Source of the DNA: Dermacoccus abyssi
GTDB taxonomy: Bacteria > Actinomycetota > Actinomycetes > Actinomycetales > Dermatophilaceae
NCBI RefSeq assembly: GCF_003515945.1
Contig: NZ_QWLM01000016.1
Coordinates: 1-64,000, forward strand
Direction of reading: 5' to 3'
DNA: 64,000 bases
Shown: one piece after another, positions 52,329-63,868 of the stretch
Layout: every line of letters begins with the position of its first letter
How positions within the stretch are numbered: the stretch's first letter is position 1
Program-made: the position numbers and the translations under genes
Notes under the pieces: model-generated
What the model was told of the DNA's origin: nothing
Database searches by the model: none
What the model saw: the letters and a program-made list of their open reading frames with translations, nothing else

Positions 52329-52919
52329 ATGGACCCCTGGCTCGTCGTCGGCCTCGGCAACCCCGGCCCGAAGTATGCGGGCAACCGCCACAACGTCGGC
52401 GCCATGGTGGTCGAACGCATGGCAGCTGACGCAGGCGTCACGTTGCGCGCCCACAAAGCACGGGCCGCCGCAGCCGAAATCCGCCTCGGCACCATGCCGG
52501 GCGGCATGCCCGGGCCCAAGGCCGTCATCGCGGTGCCGAGCAGCTACATGAACGAGTCGGGTGGACCCGTCAGCGCGCTCATGAAGTTCTTCAAGATCCC
52601 GCCGGAGCGTCTCGTCGTCCTGCACGACGAACTCGACATCGACTTCGGCGCGGTGCGCCTCAAACTCGGCGGCGGAGAGGGCGGCCACAACGGCCTGCGC
52701 TCCATCAGCAAGAGCATCGGCACGAAGGACTACCTGCGCGTGCGTCTCGGCATCGGTCGTCCGCCCGGACGCATGGACGTGGCCGACTTCGTGCTCAAGG
52801 ACTTCAACGCGAGCGAACGCAAGGAACTCGACTTCCTCGTTCCCGCAGGCAGCGACGCCGTCGAAGCCCTCGTCCACCGTGGGCTCACCGACGCGCAGAA
52901 CATCGTGCATGCCCACTGA
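52329..52919 (+). CDS. pth: peptidyl-tRNA hydrolase
   Basis: A 196-residue enzyme that recycles tRNA from peptidyl-tRNA that drops off ribosomes. [20 protein letters not shown] contains the catalytic His, [18 protein letters not shown] the substrate loop, and [20 protein letters not shown] then GGHNGLRSI the catalytic Asp region. ATG 52329 has AAAGGA upstream; GTG 52314 in frame is an alternative, as CATACT (52300-52305) lies eight bases before it. The gene overlaps the next by 11 bases. Confidence 0.95.
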   Translation: MDPWLVVGLGNPGPKYAGNRHNVGAMVVERMAADAGVTLRAHKARAAAAEIRLGTMPGGMPGPKAVIAVPSSYMNESGGPVSALMKFFKIPPERLVVLHDELDIDFGAVRLKLGGGEGGHNGLRSISKSIGTKDYLRVRLGIGRPPGRMDVADFVLKDFNASERKELDFLVPAGSDAVEALVHRGLTDAQNIVHAH

Positions 52920-54489
52920 ACGCGTCACCGAGCACGTCAGCCGACGTCTCGCGCTGCACGCCTGGTCCGCGACGGCCGTTGTCGCCGTCGGGGGCCTGCT
53001 CTTCGTCCTCATCGCGCCCGGAGTGGGCGACATGTGGGCCGCCCTCGCACGCGCCCAGGCCGCTCGTGACGGCGTGACGCTCGGGTACTGGTTCAGCTGG
53101 TACTCCGGAGCGCATCCGCCCGGCGGCTACTCGGTCATCGTGCCGTGGCTGTCGGCGCTGCTCGGTGCGCACCTCGTCGTCGCGCTCGCGGCCCTCGCGA
53201 TTCCGTGGGCCGTGGCCCTCACTGTGACCCAGGTTCGCCGACCGATCGTCGCTGTCTGGGTGGCGACCATCAGCGCCCTCCTCACCCTCGGTGCCGGCCG
53301 GACGACGTTCCTCGTCGGTGCGGTCATCGCCATCGGAGCCCTCGACGCCGCCATCCGCGATCGGCGCTGGCTCGCGTCGTTCCTCGTCGTCCTCAGCGGC
53401 CTGGCGTCGCCAGTGGCCGTGGCGTTCGTGCTCGTCGGTCTGGGCGCGGGATTCCTCGGCAAACGCCTGTCGATCGTGCCGATCCTCGCGGGGCTGGCCT
53501 TCCTCGGTGTTTCGTCGTGGCTGTGGGGCAGCAGCGGCCCCGAAGGCTACGGCTGGGCTCGCGCGCTCATCTCCCTCGCCCTGCTCGCGGTCTTCCTCTT
53601 CGCGAACCCGGCGCGTCCGGTCAAGGTCGCCATCGTCATCGCAACGTTCGCCATCGTCGTGTTCTCGGCCGTGCCCAACGCGATGGGGTCGAACCTCGCG
53701 CGGCTCGTGTTCGCCGTCCTGCCCGTAGCAGTGGCCGCGACGGCCCGGCGCAGCAACCGCTTCACCGCGCTCGCCGTCGTCCCGTCACTCGTCTGGTCCG
53801 CCTACTTCACCGCGCACGATCTGGCCGATTCGCGCGCTTCGGCGTCGTCGGTCACGGTGTACCAACCGCTCGTGGACGCCCTGAAGCGCCAGCCCGGTAT
53901 CGAGACGAGCCGCGTCGAGGTGGTCGCCGACGGCACGCACACCTCGGCCTTCGTCCTCGCCATGGGCTTCTGGCTCGCCCGCGGCTACGAGACGCAGGCC
54001 GACCGTAGCCTCTCCGATGCCTTCGTCGACCGGGAGGCGAGCATCTCGCCGGAGCACCTGAACGGCTGGTTGCGCGACTCGAGCGTCCGGTACGTCGCGC
54101 TCAACCGGCACCCGGTCAAGCGCACGGGGGAGTGGCGCACCGCCAACGCGCAGCCCGAGGGATGGCGCGAGGTCTGGTCGAACCGTGACTGGCGCCTGTT
54201 CGAGGTCTCGGGCACGAAACCGCTCATCGGTGACGGCGCCACGCTGCGCGGCAAGAGCGCCTCGCACCTCGTCCTCAACGTTCAGCCTGGGCGCGGCGTC
54301 GTGGTGCGCGTGCGCTGGTCGTCCTACTTGCACAGCCGCATCGTCGAGGAGAAGGGCCCGGGTGACGCGTCGGGTCACCCCGACGAGACGCCGCGCGTCA
54401 TCCTCGAACCGTCGGGTGACGGGTGGACGATGCTGCGCCTCGAAGGCTCCTCGGTTGCTCGTGACGTCGAACTGTTCGGCCGCCCCTGA
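52909..54489 (+). CDS. polytopic membrane protein of unknown function
   Basis: A 526-residue protein. About ten hydrophobic helices occupy residues 20-310 ([79 protein letters not shown]). The first external loop has [20 protein letters not shown], reminiscent of the PPG-type loop of GT-C membrane enzymes. The C-terminal ~200 residues are extracytoplasmic and beta-rich ([40 protein letters not shown]). ATG 52909 overlaps pth by 11 bases, suggesting coupling. A lipid-linked glycan role is a guess only. Confidence 0.7.
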   Translation: MPTERVTEHVSRRLALHAWSATAVVAVGGLLFVLIAPGVGDMWAALARAQAARDGVTLGYWFSWYSGAHPPGGYSVIVPWLSALLGAHLVVALAALAIPWAVALTVTQVRRPIVAVWVATISALLTLGAGRTTFLVGAVIAIGALDAAIRDRRWLASFLVVLSGLASPVAVAFVLVGLGAGFLGKRLSIVPILAGLAFLGVSSWLWGSSGPEGYGWARALISLALLAVFLFANPARPVKVAIVIATFAIVVFSAVPNAMGSNLARLVFAVLPVAVAATARRSNRFTALAVVPSLVWSAYFTAHDLADSRASASSVTVYQPLVDALKRQPGIETSRVEVVADGTHTSAFVLAMGFWLARGYETQADRSLSDAFVDREASISPEHLNGWLRDSSVRYVALNRHPVKRTGEWRTANAQPEGWREVWSNRDWRLFEVSGTKPLIGDGATLRGKSASHLVLNVQPGRGVVVRVRWSSYLHSRIVEEKGPGDASGHPDETPRVILEPSGDGWTMLRLEGSSVARDVELFGRP

Positions 54490-54533
54490 GCGGGATGATT
54501 CCGCGCGGTTCCGGGGTTGTCGCAGAGCGCACC

Positions 54534-54539
54534 TAGACT
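54534..54539 (+). promoter_or_regulatory. -10 hexamer before mfd
   Basis: TAGACT lies about 88 bases before ATG 54627; the gene has a leader and GGAG before the start. Confidence 0.45.
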
Positions 54540-54626
54540 GAGGTCACGCCTTCGTCCGCCCCGGCGGCGCGCGAAGGTGTCACGGCTGCGCGCCCTGATC
54601 CAACCGCCCGCGAAGGAGTTCCGCGA

Positions 54627-57600
54627 ATGCCCGAGGCCACCAATCTGCCGCTCATGCCGCTGCTCGAGCGGGTGTGCGCGGACGCCTCGGTCGGCAGGCT
54701 GCTCGCGTTGCGCGGCGAGGAGGGCCTCGTCGATGTTGCGGCCGCCTCCGGCCTGCGCGGACCGATCGCGGCGGCGCTCGCCGGCGCCTGCGCGCCCGGT
54801 GAGGGTGGCGTTCCGTTGCTCGTCGTCACGGCCACCGGTCGTGAGGCCGACGACGTCACGGCCGTCTTGCGCAGCTTCCTCGATTACGACGCCGTCGCCG
54901 ACTTCCCGAGCTGGGAGACGCTCCCGCACGAGCGGATGTCGCCGCGCTCCGACACGGTCGGCAAGCGCCTGGCGGTGCTGCGACGCCTCGCGCACCCCGA
55001 ATCCGGCGGCACCTACGGGCCGATCGAGGTCGTCGTCGCCTCCGTGCGGGCGCTCATGCAGCCGCTCGCCAAGGGGCTCGGTGATCTCGAACCGGTCAGC
55101 CTCGCGGCCGGCGACGAGCGCCCGCTCGAAGACATCGTCCAAGCCCTCGTCGGTGCTGCGTACACGCGCGTCGACATGGTGGAGAAGCGCGGTGAGTTCG
55201 CCGTGCGCGGTGGCATCCTCGACGTCTTCCCGCCCACCGAGGACCACCCGGTGCGCCTCGAGTTCTGGGGTGACGTCGTCGAGGAGATCCGCTGGTTCAA
55301 GGTGGCCGACCAGCGTTCGCTCGAGGTCAACCCGCACGGGCTGTGGGCGCCGCCGTGCCGTGAGCTGCTGCTGACGCCCGAGGTCCGTGAGCGCGCCGCC
55401 GAGCTCGCCCCGACACTGCCCGGCGTCACCGACATGCTCTCCAAGGTGGCCGAAGGCATCGCCGTCGAGGGCATGGAATCCCTCATGCCGGCACTTCTTC
55501 CCGCGGGGATGGAGACGCTCGTCGACGTCGTGCGCCCGGGAACCCACGTCGTCCTGCTCGACCCGGAGCGTGTGCGCACCCGCGCCCACGACCTCGTCAA
55601 CACCTCCCAGGAGTTCCTCGACGCAAGTTGGGCCAACGCGGCTGCCGGCAACGCCATTCCGGTCGACCTGCGCTCGATCCTCGACGGCGGTTCCTACTGG
55701 GCGCTGTCGGATCTGCGCGACAAGGCGCTCGCAGGCGGGCGCGCGTGGTGGTCGTTCAGCTCCTTCGCTGCCGACAACGACCTGCAGGAGTTCCTCGAGG
55801 ACGAGTTGCCCGGCACTCGCGTCACCATCGCGTCGGAGGACGTGCCCAACTACCGCGGTGACACGGAGAAGGCCTCGGCCGACATCAAAGCCCACGTCGA
55901 CGCCGGGCGATCCGTCGCCGTCGTCACGGACGGGCCCGGCTTCGCCAAGCGCGTGACGCAGGTGCTCGGCGAGCACGATGTGGCCTCGCGCCCGATGACG
56001 CAGGTGCAGGCCGGCGTCGAGGTGGCCACCGGCGCGCTCGGGCACGGCTTCGAGATGCCCGACCTCGGTCTCGTCGTCCTCACCGAGGCCGACCTCACCG
56101 GTTCGGCCGGGGCGAGCACGAAGGACATGCGACGCATGCCGTCGCGCCGCCGCAACGTCGTCGACCCGCTGCAGCTCAAGCCGGGCGACCACGTCGTCCA
56201 CGAACAGCACGGTGTCGGCCGCTTCGTCGAGATGATGCAGCGCACCGTCGGCGGAGCCACCCGTGAGTACCTCGTGCTTGAGTACGCCTCGAGCAAGCGG
56301 GGGCAGCCGGGCGACCGACTCTTCGTCCCCACCGATCAGCTCGACCAGGTCACCCGGTACGTCGGCGGCGAGATGCCCACCCTGTCGAAGATGGGTGGTT
56401 CCGACTGGGCCGCCACGAAGTCGAAGGCGCGCCGTCACGTCAAGCAGATCGCGGGTGAACTCATCCGCCTCTACTCCGCGCGCCAGGCCACGCCCGGTCA
56501 CGCGTTCGCACCGGACACCCCATGGCAGCGTGAGTTGGAGGACGCATTCGCCTACGTCGAGACGCCGGATCAGTTGAGCAGTATCGACGAGGTCAAGGCT
56601 GACATGGAGAAGACGGTTCCGATGGACCGCCTCGTCTGCGGTGACGTCGGCTACGGCAAGACCGAGATCGCCGTGCGCGCCGCGTTCAAGGCGATTCAGG
56701 ATTCCAAGCAGGTCGCCGTTCTCGTGCCGACCACGCTGCTCGTCAAGCAGCACTTCTCCACCTTCTCCGAGCGGTACGCGGGCTTCCCCGTCACGGTGCG
56801 TGCGCTCTCGCGCTTCCAGAGCGACAAGGAGGCCCGCGAGGTGCTCGCGGGCCTGAAGGACGGCTCGATCGATCTCGTCATCGGCACTCACCGCCTGCTG
56901 AGCAAGGAGGTCCAGTTCAAGGATCTCGGCCTCGTCATCGTCGACGAGGAACAGCGATTCGGTGTCGAACACAAGGAGCAGCTCAAGCAGCTGCGTACGG
57001 CCGTCGACGTGCTCGCGATGTCGGCCACGCCGATTCCGCGCACGCTCGAGATGGCGGTCACCGGCATCCGCGAGATGTCGACCCTGGCCACGCCGCCGGA
57101 GGAGCGCCACCCTGTCCTCACCTTCGTCGGTGCGTACGACGAGAAGCAGATCACGGCCGCCATCCGGCGCGAGCTGATGCGTGAGGGTCAGGTCTTCTAC
57201 GTCCACAACAAGGTCGGCAGCATCGAGAAGCAGGCTGCTCGCATTCGCGAACTCGTGCCTGAGGCGCGTGTCGCCACGGCCCACGGAAAGATGGGCGAGG
57301 CCCGTCTCGAGGAGGTCGTCGTCGACTTCTGGGAGCGCAAGTTCGACGTGCTCATCTGTACGACGATCGTCGAGACCGGCCTCGACATCAGCAACGCCAA
57401 CACGCTCATCGTCGAGCGGGCCGACCAGCTCGGCCTGAGCCAGCTGCACCAGTTGCGTGGACGTGTCGGCCGTGGCCGCGAACGCGCCTACGCGTACTTC
57501 ATGTTCCCCGCGGAGAAGCCGCTCACGGAGACGGCACACGACCGACTCCAGACGATCGCGAGCCACACCGACCTCGGGGCGGGCATGCAGATCGCGATGA

Positions 57601-58253
57601 AGGACCTCGAGATCCGCGGCGCCGGAAACCTCCTCGGCGGTGAACAGTCCGGTCACATCGCCGGCGTCGGGTTCGACCTCTACGTGCGCATGGTGGGCGA
57701 GGCCGTGGCCGACTACCGCGGCGACGAGGGCAACACGATGCCGGTCGAGATCAAGATCGAACTGCCCGTCGACGCGCACCTGCCGCACGAGTACGTGCCG
57801 GGGGAGCGTCTGCGCCTCGAGGCGTACAAGAAGCTCGCGAGCGTCGAGGACGAGGCAGCTCTCGACGAGATCATCGCCGAGCTCAAGGACAGGTACGGCG
57901 AGCCGCCGCAGCCGGTGCTCAACCTCTTCGACGTGGCACGCCTGCGCACCGTCGCGCGCAAGGCGGGCATCAGCGATATCGGTGTGCAGGGCAAGTACGT
58001 GCGCTTCGGGCCGGTCACCGAGCTGCGCGAATCGCAGCAGCTGCGCCTCGAGCGGCTCTTCCCGGGCACCCTCGTCAAGAGTGCACAGGAGCGCCTGCTC
58101 GTGCCCACGCCCATGACGAAGCCCGTCGGCGGCAAGCCACTGCGCGACGAGGCGATCCTGCAGTGGGCCACGCAGCTCGTTCAGGCGGTGCTGCTCGACG
58201 ACATCGCGGCCGCCGCTGCGGCGCAGGAACTTTCCCGAGGAGGACGCCGATGA
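54627..58253 (+). CDS. mfd: transcription-repair coupling factor
   Basis: A 1208-residue ATPase that displaces stalled RNA polymerase and recruits UvrA. Order: UvrB-like N-terminal domain ([40 protein letters not shown]), then the RNA-polymerase interaction domain ([20 protein letters not shown]). The helicase/translocase modules follow, with Walker [72 protein letters not shown] and [19 protein letters not shown]. The C-terminal D7 domain is from about 1000. Normal length. The stop overlaps the mazG start (ATGA). Confidence 0.95.
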   Translation: MPEATNLPLMPLLERVCADASVGRLLALRGEEGLVDVAAASGLRGPIAAALAGACAPGEGGVPLLVVTATGREADDVTAVLRSFLDYDAVADFPSWETLPHERMSPRSDTVGKRLAVLRRLAHPESGGTYGPIEVVVASVRALMQPLAKGLGDLEPVSLAAGDERPLEDIVQALVGAAYTRVDMVEKRGEFAVRGGILDVFPPTEDHPVRLEFWGDVVEEIRWFKVADQRSLEVNPHGLWAPPCRELLLTPEVRERAAELAPTLPGVTDMLSKVAEGIAVEGMESLMPALLPAGMETLVDVVRPGTHVVLLDPERVRTRAHDLVNTSQEFLDASWANAAAGNAIPVDLRSILDGGSYWALSDLRDKALAGGRAWWSFSSFAADNDLQEFLEDELPGTRVTIASEDVPNYRGDTEKASADIKAHVDAGRSVAVVTDGPGFAKRVTQVLGEHDVASRPMTQVQAGVEVATGALGHGFEMPDLGLVVLTEADLTGSAGASTKDMRRMPSRRRNVVDPLQLKPGDHVVHEQHGVGRFVEMMQRTVGGATREYLVLEYASSKRGQPGDRLFVPTDQLDQVTRYVGGEMPTLSKMGGSDWAATKSKARRHVKQIAGELIRLYSARQATPGHAFAPDTPWQRELEDAFAYVETPDQLSSIDEVKADMEKTVPMDRLVCGDVGYGKTEIAVRAAFKAIQDSKQVAVLVPTTLLVKQHFSTFSERYAGFPVTVRALSRFQSDKEAREVLAGLKDGSIDLVIGTHRLLSKEVQFKDLGLVIVDEEQRFGVEHKEQLKQLRTAVDVLAMSATPIPRTLEMAVTGIREMSTLATPPEERHPVLTFVGAYDEKQITAAIRRELMREGQVFYVHNKVGSIEKQAARIRELVPEARVATAHGKMGEARLEEVVVDFWERKFDVLICTTIVETGLDISNANTLIVERADQLGLSQLHQLRGRVGRGRERAYAYFMFPAEKPLTETAHDRLQTIASHTDLGAGMQIAMKDLEIRGAGNLLGGEQSGHIAGVGFDLYVRMVGEAVADYRGDEGNTMPVEIKIELPVDAHLPHEYVPGERLRLEAYKKLASVEDEAALDEIIAELKDRYGEPPQPVLNLFDVARLRTVARKAGISDIGVQGKYVRFGPVTELRESQQLRLERLFPGTLVKSAQERLLVPTPMTKPVGGKPLRDEAILQWATQLVQAVLLDDIAAAAAAQELSRGGRR

Positions 58254-59254
58254 GTGCCGACATGAACGCCGGATCGATCGGCCTCGTCGTCGTCAGCCCG
58301 CGCGTGCCGGCCGGGCTCATGACACGTGACGCTTGGAGCCGCATCGAGTCCGCGGGCCTCGTCCTCGGGCGTGACGCGGAGGAGCCGCTTGTCGAGGCCG
58401 TCACCGAGGCGGGCCTCGAGGTCGAACTCGTCGCAGACGTCACGGCGCCCGATCTGGCCCGGCGCCTCGTCGACGCGGCCGACGAGCAGGACGTCGTATG
58501 GCTCGGATCGTCGGACGCCGACCCAGGGCTCACCGACGCGCTCGCCGGTGAGCTGACGCGCCTCGACTCGCCGCCGCCCGTCGAGGTCGTCGTCGGGTCG
58601 TGGGACGCTCCCGGCGCACGGCTGCTCGACGCCGTCGCCGTCATGGACACGCTCCGCTCGCCGGGCGGGTGCCCGTGGGACGCGAAGCAGACGCACGCGA
58701 GCCTCGCGCCGTACCTCGTCGAGGAGGCCTTCGAGGTCCTCGAGGCGATCGGCGAGCAGGACAGTTCACACCTCGAGGAGGAGCTCGGTGACGTGCTCCT
58801 CCAGGTGCTCTTCCACGCGCGCGTTGCGTCCGAGCGCGCTGATGACGGCTTCGACATCGACGCCGTCGCGGGGCGCCTGGTGGACAAGCTCGTCCGCCGC
58901 CACCCGCACGTGTTCGCCGACGGCGCCGCGTCCTCGCCCGAGGAAGTCGAAGCGGAGTGGGCCCGCATCAAGGCCGACGAGAAGCCCGAGCGCGACGCCG
59001 ACGACCCCCTGGCTGGTGTCCCGACCGGGTTGCCGCCGCTCGAGCGCGCCACGAAGTACGTGTCCCGCCTGACGAAGGCCGGCCACGGCGATCTCGTCGC
59101 GGACGTGACGAGCGGCGACTCCCTCGGTCCGGCACTGCTCGACCTCGTCGTTCAGGCTCGCGAACTCGGCGTCGATCCGAGCGTGGCCCTGGCCACGGCG
59201 TTGAGCGATCTCGACGCCCGCGTGGGCGCTCGACGCAGCGATCCGTCCACATGA
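58250..59254 (+). CDS. mazG: MazG-family nucleoside triphosphate pyrophosphohydrolase
   Basis: A 334-residue protein. Residues about 1-115 are an actinobacterial N-terminal extension (GSIGLVVVSPRVPAGLMTRD) without catalytic motifs. The MazG all-alpha domain follows: MDTLRSPGGCPWDAKQTHAS, YLVEEAFEVLEAIGEQDSSH and LEEELGDVLLQVLFHARVAS, which carry the E-x2-E and E-x2-D metal ligands. A second, degenerate repeat fills the C-terminus. It hydrolyses NTPs, including oxidised or non-canonical ones. Coupled to mfd; the same mfd-mazG-eno order exists in mycobacteria. Confidence 0.9.
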   Translation: MSADMNAGSIGLVVVSPRVPAGLMTRDAWSRIESAGLVLGRDAEEPLVEAVTEAGLEVELVADVTAPDLARRLVDAADEQDVVWLGSSDADPGLTDALAGELTRLDSPPPVEVVVGSWDAPGARLLDAVAVMDTLRSPGGCPWDAKQTHASLAPYLVEEAFEVLEAIGEQDSSHLEEELGDVLLQVLFHARVASERADDGFDIDAVAGRLVDKLVRRHPHVFADGAASSPEEVEAEWARIKADEKPERDADDPLAGVPTGLPPLERATKYVSRLTKAGHGDLVADVTSGDSLGPALLDLVVQARELGVDPSVALATALSDLDARVGARRSDPST

Positions 59255-59298
59255 GCTTCACCACGGCATTGCTACCGGCCAGTTCCTGCTCGGTTCGT

Positions 59299-59304
59299 TA
59301 GGCT
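59299..59304 (+). promoter_or_regulatory. -10 hexamer before eno
   Basis: TAGGCT about 81 bases upstream of GTG 59386; a leader with GGAGAG follows. Confidence 0.45.
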
Positions 59305-59355
59305 CGGAGGTGAGCGGCCATCGCGTCGCACACAGCCTGCGGTCGAACGACGTGA

Positions 59356-60669
<1,314 letters not shown>

Positions 60670-60674
60670 GCGGT

Positions 60675-61256
60675 TTGAAGCCGAAGAAGTCCCGCACCTC
60701 CCGTTCCGCCGCACGCGGTGGAACGGGAGGTGCGCGTCCTGCCCCGAACAGCCGCCCGGCACGCTCGGGGCATGACCGTTCGCGCCCGAGCGGCTCGACG
60801 CGCCCCAGCCTGCGTCAGCAGTTCGATGCGCCCATCGAGCGTCGGCGTCGGGCGAACCCGCGCACGGTCCGCCGTGCTCTTGCCCTCGGTGCGCTCTTCG
60901 CGCTCATGCTCGTCGTCCTGACGCCCACGCTGCGCAGCTACCTGCAGCAGCGCAGTGAGATCGCCGACCTGCGCCAGCAGAAGATCGACGGTCAGAAGCG
61001 GGTCGAGGCGCTCGAGGCGCAGAAGAAGCGCTGGGAGGATCCGGCGTACATCAAGAAGCAGGCGTCGCAGCGCCTCGGCTACGCCATGCCGGGGCAGAAG
61101 GTGACGGTCTACGTCGACGACCGCAACAAGCCGCATGCGGTGACGAAGTCCACGGGCGTCGCGAACGCGACGACGTTGTCGAGTCGCCCCTGGTACGGCC
61201 AGCTGTGGGGTTCGGTGAAGATGTCGTCCGACGAGAGTCAGCAGGGGAAGAAATGA
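60675..61256 (+). CDS. ftsB: septum formation initiator (FtsB/DivIC family)
   Basis: A 193-residue bitopic division protein. A basic cytosolic N-terminus of ~75 residues (PIERRRRANPRTVRRALA) leads into one membrane helix, ALALGALFALMLVVLTPTLR. The periplasmic coiled coil LQQRSEIADLRQQKIDGQKR follows, then WEDPAYIKKQASQRLGYAMP, the FtsB/DivIC signature. Part of the FtsQLB complex. The only in-frame start codon before the helix is TTG 60675, five bases after eno; a terminator hairpin (60693-60734) falls inside its first 20 codons. The same gene order (eno, ftsB, DUF501, ppx) is conserved in actinomycetes. Confidence 0.85.
   Translation: MKPKKSRTSRSAARGGTGGARPAPNSRPARSGHDRSRPSGSTRPSLRQQFDAPIERRRRANPRTVRRALALGALFALMLVVLTPTLRSYLQQRSEIADLRQQKIDGQKRVEALEAQKKRWEDPAYIKKQASQRLGYAMPGQKVTVYVDDRNKPHAVTKSTGVANATTLSSRPWYGQLWGSVKMSSDESQQGKK
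60693..60734 (+). terminator. terminator-like hairpin after eno, inside the ftsB N-terminal coding region
   Basis: Eighteen-bp stem (60693-60710 / 60717-60734, one G-U) with a six-base loop. It starts 24 bases after the eno stop codon. Confidence 0.75.
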
Positions 61257-61777
61257 GTGAGATCAGCTCGTCGGTGAGCGCCAGCGACACCGCGGCCATC
61301 GAGCGCCAGTTGGGGCGTGTGCCTCGCGGAACCGTCGAGGTCGCGGCGCGTTGTGCGTGCGGTTGCCCGACGGTGGTGCGCACCTTGCCGCGGCTGCCGG
61401 ACGGAACCCCGTTCCCCACCTCCTTCTACGCCACGTGCCCGCGCCTGACCGGTGCCATCTCCACGCTCGAATCGCAGGGCGTCATGAAGGAGATGACCGA
61501 CCGTCTTGCCGAGGACGAGGAACTTGCGGCCTCCTACCGCCGCGCGCACGAGGACTACCTGGCGCGTCGCGCCGAGCTCGGCGAGGTTCCCGAGATCGAC
61601 GGCATCAGCGCCGGCGGTATGCCGACGCGCGTCAAGTGCCTCCACGTGCTCGTGGCGCACTCGCTCTCCGTCGGCCCCGGCATCAATCCGCTGGGTGACG
61701 AAGCCATCGCCTTGCTCGGCGACGACTGGTGGAAGAACGGCTGCTGCGGCGCAGTGCCCGCCGAAGAGGGGAAGTGA
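61253..61777 (+). CDS. DUF501 protein
   Basis: A 174-residue conserved actinobacterial protein of unknown function (Rv1025-like). Motifs: IERQLGRVPRGTVEVAARCA with CACGCPTVVRTLPRLPDGTP, PFPTSFYATCPRLTGAISTL, YRRAHEDYLARRAELGEV, and PTRVKCLHVLVAHSLSVGPG followed by GINPLGDEAIALL and WWKNGCCG. The cysteines (CACGC, ATC, KC, CCG) could bind metal or an iron-sulphur cluster. ATG 61253 overlaps the ftsB stop (ATGA) and ppx follows after two bases, so it is part of the division/polyphosphate operon. Confidence 0.9.
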   Translation: MSEISSSVSASDTAAIERQLGRVPRGTVEVAARCACGCPTVVRTLPRLPDGTPFPTSFYATCPRLTGAISTLESQGVMKEMTDRLAEDEELAASYRRAHEDYLARRAELGEVPEIDGISAGGMPTRVKCLHVLVAHSLSVGPGINPLGDEAIALLGDDWWKNGCCGAVPAEEGK

Positions 61778-61779
61778 CG

Positions 61780-62718
61780 ATGCGCGTCGGTGCGATCGAC
61801 TGCGGGACCAACTCGATCAGGCTTCTCGTCGCCGATCGTGACGGTGAGAACCTCACGTACCTCGCTCGCCGCACTGAGATCGTTCGCCTCGGCCAGGGTG
61901 TGGACGTGACCGGGCGTATCACCGACGAAGCGATGGCGCGCACCCTGCTCGTCGCGCGTGAGTACGCCCAGATCTGCCGCGAGCACAACGTGGACGCCGT
62001 GCGCTTCGTCGCGACGTCGGCGTCGCGTGACGCCGAGAACGCCGGCGAGTTCGTCGACGGCGTTCGATCGGCGTTCGGTTCCTACGACGTCGTGCCCGAG
62101 GTCGTCTCGGGGCACGAGGAGGCGTCGCTCAGCTTCACCGGTGCCACGGGGCCGCTGCGCGCGCAAAACGCAGATGCGCCCTTCCTCGTCGTCGACCTCG
62201 GGGGCGGCTCGACGGAGCTGGTGCTCGGTACCGACGACGTCGCGCAGTCGATCTCGCTCGACATCGGCTCGGTGCGCATGACGGAGCGCCATCTGCGTTC
62301 CGACCCACCGACTGCCGCAGAGATCGAATCGGCGATGGTCGACATCGACGCCGCGCTCGACGAGGCCGAGAAGATCGTCGACCTGTCTGCGGCGAAGACG
62401 TTGGTCGGCCTTGCCGGGTCGATCACGACCGTCACAGCCCACGCGCTTGGCCTGTCGTCTTACGACTCGTCGCGAATCCACGGAGCGGAACTCACGCTTG
62501 AGCAGGCGCTCACCTCGTGTGACGCCCTGCTCGGCGCCGGCCGCGACGAGCGGGCGGTGTACGGATTCATGCACCCTGGGCGCGTCGACGTCATCGGAGC
62601 GGGAGCTCTTATCTGGCGAGCCGTGGTGCAACGCGTCGCTGCACGCGCGGGGCTCACCGAGGTGCGCACGAGCGAGACCGACATCCTCGACGGCATCGCC
62701 CTCAGCATCACGGCCTGA
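61780..62718 (+). CDS. ppx: exopolyphosphatase / pppGpp phosphohydrolase
   Basis: A 312-residue Ppx/GppA protein of the actin-like ATPase superfamily. MRVGAIDCGTNSIRLLVADR (phosphate-1 loop), RTEIVRLGQGVDVTGRITDE, SASRDAENAGEFVDGV, VVSGHEEASLSFTGATGPL, FLVVDLGGGSTELVLGTDD (phosphate-2 loop) and LVGLAGSITTVTAHALGLS (adenosine loop). Short form lacking the C-terminal HD domain, like mycobacterial Ppx1/2. It degrades inorganic polyphosphate and possibly pppGpp, linking stress signalling to phosphate storage. Follows DUF501 after two bases. Confidence 0.93.
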   Translation: MRVGAIDCGTNSIRLLVADRDGENLTYLARRTEIVRLGQGVDVTGRITDEAMARTLLVAREYAQICREHNVDAVRFVATSASRDAENAGEFVDGVRSAFGSYDVVPEVVSGHEEASLSFTGATGPLRAQNADAPFLVVDLGGGSTELVLGTDDVAQSISLDIGSVRMTERHLRSDPPTAAEIESAMVDIDAALDEAEKIVDLSAAKTLVGLAGSITTVTAHALGLSSYDSSRIHGAELTLEQALTSCDALLGAGRDERAVYGFMHPGRVDVIGAGALIWRAVVQRVAARAGLTEVRTSETDILDGIALSITA

Positions 62719-62837
62719 GCGCTCATTCGTCGCACGGAACGGGAACAACCGATTCGCAGCGTTCGTTGACGCAGTCAAACATCTCGACGGCTAACTGCCC
62801 GACAGCTCCGCCCGACGGCCGGTGAGCACCCTCTCGC

Positions 62838-62924
62838 TACGATGGGGTGCCCTCGTAGCCCAACGGCAGAGGCAGGCGACTTAAAATCGCTGTGTTGCGG
62901 GTTCGACTCCCGTCGAGGGCACCA
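62838..62924 (+). tRNA. tRNA with UAA (Leu) anticodon on a class I body
   Basis: The mature RNA is 62849-62924; the listed range starts at its TACGAT -10 (62838-62843). Acceptor GCCCTCG/CGAGGGC (perfect), D-arm GCCC with GG in the loop, anticodon stem GGCGA/TCGCT with loop CTTAAAA (anticodon TAA), a five-base variable loop GTGTT, T-stem GCGGG/CCCGT, discriminator A and encoded CCA. Leucine tRNAs normally have a long variable arm (class II); this one does not. Only five bases separate the -10 from the 5' end. Confidence 0.85.
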
Positions 62925-62947
62925 ACCATTTCGTCCCTGGAGGGCAC

Positions 62948-63868
62948 ATGGCCGGTAATCCGGTTTTCAGCAACTTCGACAAGAACCTGCGTTCTGGTCA
63001 GTACGCCGGCTTCGGCTCCCAGCAGCAGGGTGCCCAGCCGGGTTACGGCCAGCAGCAGTTCGGCCAGCAGCCGGGTTACGGCCAGCCGGGCTTCCAGCAG
63101 CGGCCCTACGGTCAGCAGCCGTTCGGTCAGCAGGGCTTCGATCAGCAGTACGCGCCGCAGGCGCCGATGCAGCAGAGCAGCGGCCGCAGCATGACGATGG
63201 ACGACGTCGTCATGAAGGCGATCGCCCTCTTCGGTCTGCTCATCGTCGTGGCAGGTGGCTCGTGGGTGTTCGCCCAGCGCGCCATCGACTCGCAGCAGAA
63301 CACCACCGTGCTCGGCCTCTGGGCCGGTGGCGCCATCGTCAGCCTCGTCCTGTCGCTCATCATCGCCTTCCGCAAGACGATCTCGGTGCCTCTGATCATC
63401 GCCTTCACCCTCGCTGAGGGTGTGTTCGTCGGTGCCGTCAGTGCGTTCTTCAACACGGCTTACCCGGGCGTCGTCGTCCAGGCCGTTCTCGCCACGCTGT
63501 GTGTGTTCGCCGGTGTGCTTCTCGGCTACAAGACGGGCCTCATCCGCGTCACGGCTCGAAGCCGCCGCATCTTCATGTACATGCTCATCGGTTACATGCT
63601 CTTTGCGCTCGTCAACTTCGTGCTCGTCCTGACGGGCCTGCAGGAAGGCTTCGGCATCGGCGGCTCGGGACCGCTCGGCATCGCGATCTCGATCTTCGCC
63701 GTGGCTCTCGCGTCGTACTCGCTGGCCATCGACTTCGACTCCATCTCGGACGGTGTGCGCGCCGGCGTCCCGGAGAAGACCTCCTGGCTGCTGGCCTACG
63801 GCCTGCTCGTCAGTGTCGTCTGGCTCTACATCGAGATGCTGCGCCTCCTGGCGCGTCTGCGTGACTGA
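62948..63868 (+). CDS. Bax inhibitor-1/YccA family membrane protein
   Basis: A 306-residue protein. The first ~80 residues are Gly/Gln/Pro/Tyr-rich repeats (GYGQQQFGQQPGYGQPGF), low-complexity and cytosolic. Seven membrane helices follow from about residue 90 (ALFGLLIVVAGGSWVFAQ; IVSLVLSLIIAFRKTISVPL; AEGVFVGAVSAFFNTAYPG; AVLATLCVFAGVLLGYKTG). The family marks near the end are YSLAIDFDSISDGVRAGVPE and LLAYGLLVSVVWLYIEMLRL, with the two conserved aspartates of the pH-sensitive calcium-leak site. Likely an ion channel or stress-protein regulator; function in actinomycetes is unknown. TGGAGGG precedes the ATG. A terminator follows at 63881. Confidence 0.9.
   Translation: MAGNPVFSNFDKNLRSGQYAGFGSQQQGAQPGYGQQQFGQQPGYGQPGFQQRPYGQQPFGQQGFDQQYAPQAPMQQSSGRSMTMDDVVMKAIALFGLLIVVAGGSWVFAQRAIDSQQNTTVLGLWAGGAIVSLVLSLIIAFRKTISVPLIIAFTLAEGVFVGAVSAFFNTAYPGVVVQAVLATLCVFAGVLLGYKTGLIRVTARSRRIFMYMLIGYMLFALVNFVLVLTGLQEGFGIGGSGPLGIAISIFAVALASYSLAIDFDSISDGVRAGVPEKTSWLLAYGLLVSVVWLYIEMLRLLARLRD

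Noticed and set aside
63018-63180. Gln/Gly-rich repeats before the Bax-inhibitor-like domain as a tandem DNA repeat
   Set aside because: The DNA is only loosely repetitive and follows the coding frame of a low-complexity cytosolic N-terminus, common for actinobacterial membrane proteins.
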